DNA of 40,479 nt, from the NCBI GenBank assembly GCA_035630615.1, contig DASQKI010000069.1:1-40479 (forward strand), read 5' to 3'. The notes beneath the pieces were generated by a model, which had not been told where the DNA came from, searched no databases, and saw only the letters and a list, made by a program, of their open reading frames with translations. How positions within the stretch are numbered: position 1 is the stretch's first letter; the number at the start of each line of letters is the position of its first letter. The translations under genes were made by a program, and so were the position numbers. The stretch comes from DATFRX01 sp035630615 (lineage in GTDB: Bacteria; Actinomycetota; Actinomycetes; Propionibacteriales; Nocardioidaceae). This document shows, piece by piece, positions 33,616 through 40,479 of the stretch.

Positions 33616-34125
33616 TCACGAGAAGCCCGCGAAATCCTGTACGCCGGTCCACCTGCCGTTGCGCCTTGCGGTGCCGACTCCGAGGTGCGTGAAGTCCCGG
33701 TTGAGGATGTTGGCCCGATGGTCGGGCGAGCGCATCCAGAAGCGCACCATCTGCCGCGGAGAGATGCCGCCGCGCGCGATGTTTTCACCGGCCGACGACG
33801 ATCTGTCGCACCGTCTGAAGATGATGCCGAGGTTTTGGTGCTCGAAGTCGCCGCTGGCTGCCAAGTGCTCCGACCAGCGCACGGCGATCCGCCGGAGGCA
33901 CGGGATCCGATGGAACGCCGGCAGACCGTGGTTGCGCCGCGCGACGTTCGTCCAGTGAAATACGCGGCGCTGATAGTGGCGTTCGCGATCCGTGTGCGTC
34001 GAACGTGGCTTACTTCCCGCGATATCGAGGGCATCCGGGCCGACGGACGGTGCGGACTCGGCCGAGGGGACGACAGGGGCCACCAGGCAGACGGCGGCGG
34101 CCAGGGCAATGACGACGCGTCTCAT
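33616..34125 (-). CDS. Exported CAP domain (SCP-like) protein
   Basis: This 169-residue protein starts at ATG 34125 with signal peptide MRRVVIALAAAVCLVAPVVP and cleavage near SAESA. The CAP domain has HWTNVARRNHGLPAFHRI (N-terminal helix), VRWSEHLAASGDFEHQN, GENIARGGISPRQMVRFWMR and SPDHRANILNRDFTHLGVG (classical C-terminal signature). Histidines and a glutamate of the CAP pocket are present. Bacterial CAP proteins are secreted, of variable role, often linked to spore coats or lipid/metal binding. Two cysteines could form a disulfide. It is divergent from the matrixin gene, with about 130 bp shared upstream. Confidence 0.9.
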   Translation of the reverse strand: MRRVVIALAAAVCLVAPVVPSAESAPSVGPDALDIAGSKPRSTHTDRERHYQRRVFHWTNVARRNHGLPAFHRIPCLRRIAVRWSEHLAASGDFEHQNLGIIFRRCDRSSSAGENIARGGISPRQMVRFWMRSPDHRANILNRDFTHLGVGTARRNGRWTGVQDFAGFS

Positions 34126-34256
34126 GCGTGCCGATGCTGCCACATCGAGGGCCACTCCATACGTCGCGGGCGAGCCAGCGGCTACGCGCACGTAACGGCT
34201 CGGTGATGCTCGGCGACGAGTCTGGTAACCCAGCAACACAGAAGGGCTGGCATGTC

Positions 34257-36035
34257 ATGACCGAAAACATCGCCCAGGGACTCATGGAGGGTCTCGATAA
34301 CACCAAGGGAGCCGAAGGCCCACCAGTCGAACGGCTCCAGACCTATCTGAGCAGGTTCGGGTTCCTACCGCCGCGCGAAGGCGACCCCTACGCGCGCACA
34401 ATGCTCGGATCGCCCGGCCGGCCCGCCGCCGTCGGCACTTTCGACTCTGCCACCGACGCCGGATTGCGCCGCTTTCAGCGACACTTCGACCTGCCGGTGA
34501 CTGGAGCACTCGACGAGGCGACCATCGGACTGATGTCGCGACCAAGATGCGGCTTCCCCGATCGGCCCGTCCGCCCCCGAGCCGTGGCGGACGCATCCAT
34601 CGCCACGTTCCTCGCACAGGGAAACAAGTGGGACCACACGACGATCACGTACGACGTGGATCAGTACTCCGGCGACCTCACCCAGGCGCAGATCGGCAAG
34701 GCAATCACGTCCGCGTTCCAGCTGTGGGCGAACGCCTGTCCGCTGACCTTCGTCGAACAGGAAAACCCGGACATCCACATCCGGTTCGTCACCGACGACC
34801 ACGGTGACGGGTCGCCGTTCGACGGTCCATCGGGCATTCTCGCGCACGCGTTCTACCCACCACCCAACGGCGGCGACATCGCAGGTGACTCGCACTTCGA
34901 CGACGCGGAGACCTGGACGGTGGACCTTCCGATTCCGTCGGGCGGCATCGATCTCGTCTCGGTGATGGCCCACGAGTTCGGCCACGCGCTCGGGCTGGCT
35001 CACAGCACGGAGCCGGGTGCGCTGATGTACCCGTTCTACAGCGGTGCGCATCGCTACCTCGCGGCCGACGACACGCTCGGCATCCAGACGATCTACGGCG
35101 CGCGCGTCTATCGCGTCGCGGGCTGGTTCGGCGCCGAGGACCAGGGAGCCGACATCGCGATCGGACGGATCAGCGATCAGCACGGCCGTCCGGATCTCGT
35201 CGTCCTCCACGTCGACAACCCGGGCGGCGAAAACCACGGTTACTACCGGGTCGGGTGGACCCTCGATCGGGTCGGCCGGGTCACCGCCGGTTGGAGCGAC
35301 GTCAAGTCCATCCCCGGCTGGTTCGGCGCCGAAGACCAAGGTGCCGGTCTGGCGCTCGGCGACATCAACGGCTCGGGGCGACGCGACCTCGTGGTCTTCC
35401 ACGACGACAACCCGGCAGGCGACAACCACGGCTACTACCGGATCGGATGGGACCTCGACAACAACGGCAACGTCACCGGCGGCTGGAGCGCCATTCACGG
35501 CGTGCCGGGATGGTTCGGTTGGGAGAATCAGGGAGCCGCGATCTCCGTCGCCGACATCAGCGGCAACGGCATGCTGGATCTCGTCGTCTTCCACCTGGAC
35601 AACCCGGGCGGCGAAAACCATGGCTACTACCGCATCGGTTGGAACATGGACAAGAGCGGGGTCGTCACCGGCGGCTGGAGCTCGGTCATCGCGGTCCCCG
35701 GCTGGTTCGGATCGGAGGACCAGGGCGCCGGCATCGCGGTCGCCGACATCGACCGCAGCGGTCGACCAGACCTCCTGGTGTTCCATCTCGACAACCCGGC
35801 CGGCGAAAACCACGGCTACTACCGCGTCGGGTCGAACCTCGACACGGCAGGCGCCGTGACCGGTGGTTGGGGCACGGTGACTCCGGTGCCCGGCTGGTTC
35901 GGCTCGGAGAACCAAGGTGCCGGGGTGGCGATGGCCGACCTCAACGGCACCGGTCGGCAAGACCTCGTGGTCTTCCAGGTCGACAATCCGGGAGGTGAGA
36001 ACCACGGCTACTACCGCGTGATCACCGATCTCTGA
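34257..36035 (+). CDS. Matrixin (M10-type) zinc protease with cysteine switch and C-terminal FG-GAP-like repeats
   Basis: This is a 592-residue protein in four parts: a peptidoglycan-binding-like pro-domain (residues 22-95), the cysteine-switch motif PRCGFPD (96-102), a catalytic domain with zinc site HEFGHALGLAH (239-249) and Met-turn ALMYP (255-259), and five tandem repeats of about 63 residues (288-592). This is the plan of animal matrix metalloproteinases, with the repeats in the place of hemopexin. Each repeat has GWFGxExQGA, a DxNGxGxxDLVVF calcium-loop pattern and ENHGYYR. The free Cys98 should hold the zyme inactive until the pro-part is cut. The ATG at 34257 (GAAGGG ten bases upstream) is preferred; one at 34206 adds 17 residues. 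Neither gives a classical signal peptide. Confidence 0.9.
   Translation: MTENIAQGLMEGLDNTKGAEGPPVERLQTYLSRFGFLPPREGDPYARTMLGSPGRPAAVGTFDSATDAGLRRFQRHFDLPVTGALDEATIGLMSRPRCGFPDRPVRPRAVADASIATFLAQGNKWDHTTITYDVDQYSGDLTQAQIGKAITSAFQLWANACPLTFVEQENPDIHIRFVTDDHGDGSPFDGPSGILAHAFYPPPNGGDIAGDSHFDDAETWTVDLPIPSGGIDLVSVMAHEFGHALGLAHSTEPGALMYPFYSGAHRYLAADDTLGIQTIYGARVYRVAGWFGAEDQGADIAIGRISDQHGRPDLVVLHVDNPGGENHGYYRVGWTLDRVGRVTAGWSDVKSIPGWFGAEDQGAGLALGDINGSGRRDLVVFHDDNPAGDNHGYYRIGWDLDNNGNVTGGWSAIHGVPGWFGWENQGAAISVADISGNGMLDLVVFHLDNPGGENHGYYRIGWNMDKSGVVTGGWSSVIAVPGWFGSEDQGAGIAVADIDRSGRPDLLVFHLDNPAGENHGYYRVGSNLDTAGAVTGGWGTVTPVPGWFGSENQGAGVAMADLNGTGRQDLVVFQVDNPGGENHGYYRVITDL
35118..36032 (+). repeat. Five in-gene tandem repeats of about 190 bp (FG-GAP-like blades)
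   Basis: The repeat units begin near 35118, 35312, 35503, 35695 and 35887, each coding GWFG[AWS]E[DN]QGA ... NHGYYR[VI]. The last is shorter. DNA as well as protein is highly alike, which suggests recent internal duplication or gene conversion. The DxNxxGxxDL pattern fits calcium-binding beta-propeller blades. Confidence 0.85.
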
Positions 36036-36044
36036 TCGGTCGGA

Positions 36045-36254
36045 CTACGCGGCGGGCACGCCGTTCAGCTCGTTGCCGGGCCCTGCCCATCCGACGTCGC
36101 ACCCTTCGCAGTACCAGGAGAGGTCGACCCGGTCCAGCGTTCGGGCAACCTTCTTCCGCACCTGCTGGTCACATGACCAGCAGGTGTGGGCGACCACGAC
36201 AAACTCGTCGTTCGCGCGGATGGCGCTGGCGCGGGCGACCTGCGCACCCTTCAC
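36045..36254 (-). CDS. Small zinc-knuckle protein
   Basis: This 69-residue protein has two CxxC pairs, CWSC (residues 25-28) and CEGC (49-52), spaced as in a four-cysteine zinc ribbon. The N-terminus KGAQVARASAIRANDEFVVV and the basic spacer QVRKKVARTLDR are soluble. The only start is a GTG at 36254, with GGAG about 13 bases upstream, a suboptimal distance. The function is unknown; such small proteins often bind nucleic acid or a protein partner. It is convergent with the matrixin gene, ten bases apart. Confidence 0.6.
   Translation of the reverse strand: MKGAQVARASAIRANDEFVVVAHTCWSCDQQVRKKVARTLDRVDLSWYCEGCDVGWAGPGNELNGVPAA
36159..36186. repeat. 28-bp palindrome inside the zinc-knuckle gene
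   Basis: CACCTGCTGGTCA (36159-36171) and TGACCAGCAGGTG (36174-36186) pair perfectly around two bases. It covers the codons of the first CxxC pair and the following Asp-Gln-Gln-Val. Confidence 0.8.
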
Positions 36255-36367
36255 AGGATGAACGACTCCTTTCGGCTGGCCTCATTATCGCGTACTCAGC
36301 CGTCTCAGAGTTAAACGCACGCCACACCAGCCTCGAACCGGGGCAATCTGGTCGCGATTGCGTCGAG

Positions 36368-37150
36368 CTACGGGTGCCGCGGCGACGGGCTCCGCTGGAT
36401 GGCCAGGCCCTCAATCAGGCGGACGAAACCGTGCGACGGCTCGACTCCGAACTCTCGCCACAGCAGCCGCTGAAAGCGCTGGAAAGCGGAGAAGGCCTCG
36501 CCGATGTTGCCTTCGGCGAGATGGATCTGCACGAGACATCTGTGGGCACTTTCGCGCAGTGGCTCGCCCTGGATCGACGCCAGCGCGGCCGATACGGCGA
36601 CTGCGAAGTCGCCTTGTTTGGTGAGGTCGGACGCGAGCGCCTCGAGGGCGTGCAGTCGCACCTGGCGCCACTGCTCCCGCGGGAGCGTCAGCCACTCCTC
36701 GACGTACCAGTCGGGCAACAGGTCGCCGTCCAAGGCGGACACGGTGCGCACCGGCGCGCGAGCGCCGTCGCCAGCGCCGTCGGTGTCCAGCACCGCACGG
36801 GCAAGGAGGTGGGCCGCCCGCAGGTCGACGCGAACGTGCGGCGCGAGTCGCAGGCGGGTTCCGATCGACTCGATGACACTGTCGTCGGCGTTGTGCACTC
36901 GCCACAAGGCAGATCGCAGGCTTCCGGACGCACGTGACTCGGTGACATCGAGCCACAGCGATCCGGCGACGTAAGAGCGCTCGACCGCCCGATCATGAAC
37001 GGCGAGGAAGGCCAGCAGGCGCTCGGCACTCTGGGGCACCGACACGAGCGCATCATCGCGACGCAGCTCGAATCCGGACAGCAGGCTCAGGTCGGATCGA
37101 TACCGATTGCTCAGTTCGATCCGCCGGCGATGGCTGGATTTGGTCCGCAC
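36368..37150 (-). CDS. SARP-type transcriptional activator with BTAD domain
   Basis: This 260-residue protein has an N-terminal winged helix of the OmpR type (about 20-100: LLSGFELRRDDALVSVPQSA, ASGSLRSALWRVHNADDSVI) followed by a bacterial transcriptional activator domain (about 115-250: LLPDWYVEEWLTLPREQWRQ, LVQIHLAEGNIGEAFSAFQR, LWREFGVEPSHGFVRLIEGL). Length and order match small SARP regulators, usually activators of secondary metabolism or secreted products. The start is a GTG at 37150 with no clear ribosome-binding site, perhaps leaderless. No biosynthetic cluster is near; possible targets are the matrixin/zinc-knuckle pair or the divergent secreted hydrolase, by position only. Confidence 0.85.
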   Translation of the reverse strand: MRTKSSHRRRIELSNRYRSDLSLLSGFELRRDDALVSVPQSAERLLAFLAVHDRAVERSYVAGSLWLDVTESRASGSLRSALWRVHNADDSVIESIGTRLRLAPHVRVDLRAAHLLARAVLDTDGAGDGARAPVRTVSALDGDLLPDWYVEEWLTLPREQWRQVRLHALEALASDLTKQGDFAVAVSAALASIQGEPLRESAHRCLVQIHLAEGNIGEAFSAFQRFQRLLWREFGVEPSHGFVRLIEGLAIQRSPSPRHP

Positions 37151-37230
37151 GAATTACACGATCTACGGTTGAACCTTCGTGCTCCGCGCGGTCGAGACAG
37201 GACGAGCCACCATGGTTCACGCTCCCCGTT

Positions 37231-37299
37231 TTGAGATCTCGGACTGCACGCCACCGTCGGCGGCGCGCTCAAAGGACTCGAAGGCGCCCGAGATCTCAA
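37231..37299. repeat. 69-bp interrupted palindrome (GAGATCTC core arms)
   Basis: TTGAGATCTCGG (37231-37242) and its exact complement (37288-37299) flank a 45-base GC-rich centre. Each arm also holds a self-complementary GAGATCTC. It lies in the gap between the SARP gene and the secreted EEP gene. Confidence 0.75.
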
Positions 37300-37349
37300 C
37301 GCTGCGCGTCCGTCGGTCAGGATAGCCCCTATCGCTGGCACACTGACGG

Positions 37350-37397
37350 CGTCGCCCCATGGACATCGCCGTCATACCTGACGAAGATGGGGCGACG
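37350..37397. repeat. 48-bp interrupted hairpin before the secreted EEP gene
   Basis: CGTCGCCCCAT (37350-37360) pairs exactly with 37387-37397. Inside, CGTCA (37370-37374) pairs with TGACG (37379-37383) around a 4-base loop. It ends 16 bases before the ATG at 37414, just upstream of the ribosome-binding site. Confidence 0.75.
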
Positions 37398-37413
37398 TCC
37401 TCGGAGGGGAAAC

Positions 37414-38604
37414 ATGCTTCGGCCCGCACACGCCATCGGCTTGACGACTGCCGCCGTACTCACTCTGGTCGCCGGCTCGTCCGCCATCGGAACCGCAGAG
37501 ACCACATCGCATCCGGCCAAGCCGGTCACCGTCATGAGCCGCAACATCTATCTCGGCGCCGACATCAACCGGCCCATCAACGCGGCGCTCCAGGCGCAGG
37601 CGGAGGGCAAGCCGCCGCAGGAGGTCCTGGTCGCGCTAGGCAATGCGACGCACGTGACTCGCGACATCGTCGACCAGACCAACTTCCCCATACGAGCACG
37701 GCTGCTCGCCGGTGAGATCGCCCGCACCGAGCCGGATCTCGTCGGGCTCCAGGAGGTCGCGCTCTGGCGATCGGGGCCGCTCCAGCTCGACCAGGTCGGG
37801 GTGCCCAACTCGACGACGGTCGACTACGACTACCTCCAGATCCTGCTCGACGCACTGGCCGACCGCGGCGCTGACTACACCGCCGTGTCGATCGGCAACC
37901 GAGCCGACGTCGAGGCGCCGAGCTTCACCGGCAGCCCGTTCGACGGCACGATCGGCGCCGATGCTCGCGACGTCCGACTGACGATGCGCGACGTGATCCT
38001 GCTGCGCGACGAGGACGGCCTGACGACGACCGGCTCGGGCGGCGCCGTCTACGCCAACAACGTGTCCGTCGACATCCTCGGCGTCACGCTTCGCTTCGAT
38101 CGTGGCTATCAGTGGGTCGACGTCCGATCCGGCACGCAACGCTTCCGATTCGTCAACACCCACCTCGAGTCGGTCAGCTCCGACCTCGCCTTGGCGCAGG
38201 CGCAGGAGCTGATGGCCGACGCACCGGCGACCGACAGGAGCACCGTCTTCGTCTGCGACTGCAACTCCGACCCGCTCAACGACTCGGTCAAGCCCAACGA
38301 TCACGTGCCGCACAAGGCGGCGTACGAGCTGATCACCGGGGCCGGCGGGTTCACCGACGAGTGGCTGGAGTTCGCACCGGCCGATGAGGGCTGGACGTCC
38401 GGACTCTCCGAGACGGTCGACGACCCGACGGCGGCCGGCTTCGACCACCGGATCGACATGATCTTCGGGCGCACGGCGAGCGGCCACGCTCTCTGTGTCG
38501 CCCGGGGCGAGGTCACCGGAACCGATGTCGCCGACCGCGATCCGGCCACCGGACTGTGGCCGTCGGACCACGCCGGGGTCGTCCTCCGACTGCGCGGCCT
38601 GTGA
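37414..38604 (+). CDS. Secreted endonuclease/exonuclease/phosphatase-fold protein
   Basis: This 396-residue protein has its ATG at 37414 after GGAGGGGAAAC. A signal peptide (MLRPAHAIGLTTAAVLTLVA) is present. EEP-fold marks: VTVMSRNIYLGADINRP (38-54), PDLVGLQEVALW with metal-binding Glu, FRFVNTHLES, and a final WPSDHAGVVLRL with the Asp-His pair. The usual GDFN motif reads CDCNSDP, so the Asp-x-Asn is kept. This branch (MSRNxYLGAD) is common in soil bacteria and probably hydrolyses phosphoesters outside the cell; the substrate is not known. It is distinct from the EEP protein of the salvage operon. Three cysteines occur, two of them in CDC. Confidence 0.87.
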   Translation: MLRPAHAIGLTTAAVLTLVAGSSAIGTAETTSHPAKPVTVMSRNIYLGADINRPINAALQAQAEGKPPQEVLVALGNATHVTRDIVDQTNFPIRARLLAGEIARTEPDLVGLQEVALWRSGPLQLDQVGVPNSTTVDYDYLQILLDALADRGADYTAVSIGNRADVEAPSFTGSPFDGTIGADARDVRLTMRDVILLRDEDGLTTTGSGGAVYANNVSVDILGVTLRFDRGYQWVDVRSGTQRFRFVNTHLESVSSDLALAQAQELMADAPATDRSTVFVCDCNSDPLNDSVKPNDHVPHKAAYELITGAGGFTDEWLEFAPADEGWTSGLSETVDDPTAAGFDHRIDMIFGRTASGHALCVARGEVTGTDVADRDPATGLWPSDHAGVVLRLRGL

Positions 38605-38830
38605 CGCGGCGCCGACTCACTCGCGTCCCCGACGACGGGGCTCGATAGACCAAGGCGTGCCGCGGCGACGGGCTGCTCGGTGTCCGGCACCACCACCCTG
38701 ATCTCGCGAGCATGGCATGGTTCGGGCGAGACGCGCGAGGGTTCTGGTGTGGTTTCTGACCGTCCGGACCGGCCGATGCGCTAGCCGTCGACGACCGCGG
38801 CCGCAGAGGTCGAACCGCATCGCCCGTGCT

Positions 38831-39250
38831 TCACCCGATCACGCCCGTGGTGATCCGCCGCGGGGTGATCTCGAACATCGAGTCCTCGGGAGGGTTCGCG
38901 ATGTAGGCCTCGCGGTGCTCCGGAGGCAGGTATTTCTCCGCAATCGTCTTCAGCAACTCCGCGGAGAGCGGGTGGAGGCGAGCCACGCCCTGCATGTTGA
39001 CGTACTTCGCCGTCGTCCCCTCGCCCGTCTGGATGGATAGGGACAGCTCGCCGCTGCCCTGTCGGTGCAGCCTGACCTTTTTGGATCTGGCCATCGTCAT
39101 CACCAGAAACTTGTTCTCGGCTGGCAGATGGTGGAACCACACGGGGGTGACGTGCGGTGACCAGCCCGGCTCGTCGACCGCGATCACCGCCACGAGGGGC
39201 TGCGCCAGGAACTCGGCCGTCTCGTCGTCGTTCATCTTGCGGAATGCCAC
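38831..39250 (-). CDS. PPOX-class split-barrel protein
   Basis: This 139-residue protein starts at a GTG (39250), chosen because GGAGGGGAGG lies seven bases upstream; an ATG five codons later is the alternative. Marks: DETAEFLAQPLVAVIAVDE, GWSPHVTPVWFHHLPAENKF, RSKKVRLHRQGSGELSLSIQ and a late RLHPLSAELLKTIAEKYL. This is the typical FMN/F420-binding split barrel of general stress or deazaflavin-linked proteins. The substrate is unknown. It is the third split-barrel protein in the window, after those at 8352 and 31002, and is not closely similar to either. Confidence 0.87.
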   Translation of the reverse strand: MAFRKMNDDETAEFLAQPLVAVIAVDEPGWSPHVTPVWFHHLPAENKFLVMTMARSKKVRLHRQGSGELSLSIQTGEGTTAKYVNMQGVARLHPLSAELLKTIAEKYLPPEHREAYIANPPEDSMFEITPRRITTGVIG

Positions 39251-39340
39251 GCATCCTCCCCTCCGTCTTAGGTCGGTCATCGAACGGTCGCACGAGCCAC
39301 CGACAAACCACGACGACTCGACCTGGCCGATCGCGGGTCT

Positions 39341-40177
39341 CTAGCCGGACGCCCCGTCCTGCTCGCGTCTTTGGGCGAGGCTCCGGGCTTGCCCTTCGTG
39401 TATTTCGCTTACCCATTCCCAGCCGGGCTTGGCCGATGGGCCGATGCGGGGGTCGTCGGGAGCATGGGCGTCACGCAGGGCGTGCACGTACGCGCGGTCC
39501 TGTTCGATCCGTGCGCGTACCTGATCAGCCCGGCCGACAGACCCGTGACCGGGAACGATGACATCGACGTCGTCCGCCACGTCCTCGAGCAGCCGCAACC
39601 CAACGAGGTAGTCCTCGATCGGGTCATTGGTGCTGGTGAAGTCGTCGAGCATCGGGATGAATACATCGGAGAGCATGTCGCCTGCGGCGAGAACGCCTGG
39701 TTCCTCGATCAACAGTGCCGCATGGCCCGGGGCATGCGCCGGATGCTCGATGATCCGGACTCGAGGGCCATCCCAAGGAAGCCGCGCAGATCCGTCAGGC
39801 AGACCGGTAATGAGGCCGAACAGGTCCAGCGGTGTCTCCTCGGCGATTTCCGGCGGTAGCCCTCCGGCGACGCGGGCCTTCCAGTCCGCGTTCGACCGCA
39901 GATCTCGCAGATAAGACGCGCAGCGGGCTGTCCCGTAACGGGGAGCTTCACCGAGTTCGGAGTGCCAGAGCGCGTGATCCCAATCAGGATGCGTCGAGAA
40001 GCCTGCCACCACGGGCTGGCCCAACTCGCGAAGATCGTTCGCGAGGCAGGCCATTTCATCGCCTGTTATCCCGGGGTCGATGAGCAACACGCCGCCCCTA
40101 CCCTGCACGACAACAGTGTTGTTCTGGAGTAACTCGCTCTGGTGGACCAGCACACCCTCCGCGACCTGCGTCAGCAT
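39341..40177 (-). CDS. Metallo-beta-lactamase fold hydrolase with altered metal motif
   Basis: This 278-residue protein has its ATG at 40177 after GGAAGGAGCCCG. MBL marks: LLIDPGITGDE (31-41), THPDWDHALWH (62-72) where the usual HxHxDH reads H63-x-D65-x-D67-H68, then HPAHAPGHAALL with a metal-binding His, LAAGDML with bridging Asp, and VPGHGSVG with the last His. The second histidine of the first motif is aspartate (gat codon), which changes the metal-1 site. A hydrolase of a lactone, thioester or similar is expected; the substrate is unknown. Its C-terminal helix (RIEQDRAYVHALRDAHAPDD) is typical of the family. Confidence 0.87.
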   Translation of the reverse strand: MLTQVAEGVLVHQSELLQNNTVVVQGRGGVLLIDPGITGDEMACLANDLRELGQPVVAGFSTHPDWDHALWHSELGEAPRYGTARCASYLRDLRSNADWKARVAGGLPPEIAEETPLDLFGLITGLPDGSARLPWDGPRVRIIEHPAHAPGHAALLIEEPGVLAAGDMLSDVFIPMLDDFTSTNDPIEDYLVGLRLLEDVADDVDVIVPGHGSVGRADQVRARIEQDRAYVHALRDAHAPDDPRIGPSAKPGWEWVSEIHEGQARSLAQRREQDGASG

Positions 40178-40363
40178 CGGGCTCCTTCCGCCTGTGGTTT
40201 GCAACCGCTTGCCGGGACCGTAGTACCTGGCGGGACGCTGCGTCACGTGTCGAGGAAGGCCCGCCGCGATGTTCGATCGTCGAAAGCTCGGTGTGGCCGG
40301 ATTCGGTATGCACACCAACTGTCGGTGGTCGAATGTATGTCCTGCATCTCTGCTTGAGTGCAG

Positions 40364-40479
40364 TTATGGTGTGGGTCTCCCGATGAGCTCGGTCAGCGGA
40401 TGCGGGTCGGTGTCGACGGCTTGTTGCAGCAGGCGGTAGAAGAGCATTCCGCGTGCTTTCGACCTGCGCCGGTTGAACC
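40364..40479 (-). mobile_element. C-terminal end of a transposase (IS1595-like), cut by the window edge
   Basis: The last 37 codons before the TAA at 40364-40366 read FNRRRSKARGMLFYRLLQQA and VDTDPHPLTELIGRPTP. The FNRRxSxxRGxLFYRLLQQAV ending is typical of ISXO2/IS1595-type DDE transposases. The rest lies beyond the window. Terminal inverted repeats could not be found from one end alone. Confidence 0.6.

Noticed and set aside
33010..34206. Plus-strand frame opposite the methyltransferase and CAP genes
   Set aside because: Both minus-strand genes have full family motifs, and this frame has none.
35118..36032. Repeats near 35-36 kb as a CRISPR array or VNTR outside a gene
   Set aside because: Units are about 190 bp, in frame and encode protein blades; there are no short direct repeats with unique spacers.
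37231..37397. Palindromes as terminal inverted repeats of one small insertion sequence
   Set aside because: The two palindromes have unrelated arms, and no transposase fits between or within them.
1..40479. tRNA, rRNA, riboswitch or CRISPR features
   Set aside because: No cloverleaf with a GTTCGA-type loop and CCA-adjacent stem, no rRNA signature and no regular repeat-spacer pattern was recognised by eye. A covariance-model scan would be decisive.

Overview
The window is GC-rich DNA with dense, often overlapping genes, GTG starts, several promoters that look leaderless, and families typical of Actinobacteria (DUF3097, PPOX/F420-type split barrels, a SARP/BTAD regulator, PxKF proteins). My best guess is a soil or host-associated actinobacterium of the Propionibacteriales/Nocardioidaceae type; this is inferred from gene content and style, not from a marker gene. 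I saw no rRNA, tRNA or CRISPR array.

Left part (1-9.7 kb): the 3' end of a DUF3097 gene; a membrane protein and a TetR regulator transcribed away from a shared operator-like inverted repeat; an amino-acid racemase-like protein followed after 4 bp by a cytochrome P450; a convergent group II PLP decarboxylase; a 54-bp perfect hairpin palindrome between two divergent promoters; an alpha-mannosidase (GH38) gene broken by one frameshift; a membrane-PPOX fusion; and a remnant of an alcohol-dehydrogenase-like gene.

Middle part (9.7-22 kb): a secretome block, all on the minus strand, with a large LuxR/LAL ATPase regulator, a small exported protein, a fragment of another exported protein and a large TolB-like repeat protein ending in a PxKF domain. 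Next comes a loose, partly decayed stretch with an HU-like protein, a tiny candidate lipoprotein, a small membrane protein, an amphi-Trp protein, a frameshifted gene and an L,D-transpeptidase. The transpeptidase carries a 5' leader and N-terminus copied from, or shared with, the small membrane protein gene.

Right part (22-40.5 kb): a DHFR-like reductase; a translationally coupled phosphoglycerate-dehydrogenase/DUF1015 pair; then the clearest functional unit of the window, an operon of exported enzymes (GH3 NagZ-type hexosaminidase, a secreted endonuclease/exonuclease/phosphatase-fold hydrolase, a DUF1343/NamZ-type exo-muramidase and an AmiE/YbbE-like serine hydrolase). Three of its four members match the Bacillus subtilis muropeptide salvage set, so the operon probably strips extracellular peptidoglycan fragments to sugars and peptides. 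Further right lie an aminotransferase, an O-methyltransferase, a CAP protein, a bacterial matrixin with the full vertebrate-MMP plan (pro-domain, cysteine switch, zinc site, C-terminal beta-propeller-like repeats), a small zinc-knuckle protein, a SARP/BTAD regulator, a second secreted phosphatase-fold enzyme, a PPOX protein, a metallo-beta-lactamase-fold hydrolase and the C-terminal end of a transposase cut by the window edge.

A recurring feature is long intergenic hairpins of unrelated sequence (5445, 31590, 37231, 37350) placed just upstream of genes. No single wholly new system is proven. The best leads are the actinobacterial muropeptide salvage operon with its extra phosphatase-fold member, the MMP-like protease, and the chimeric L,D-transpeptidase.
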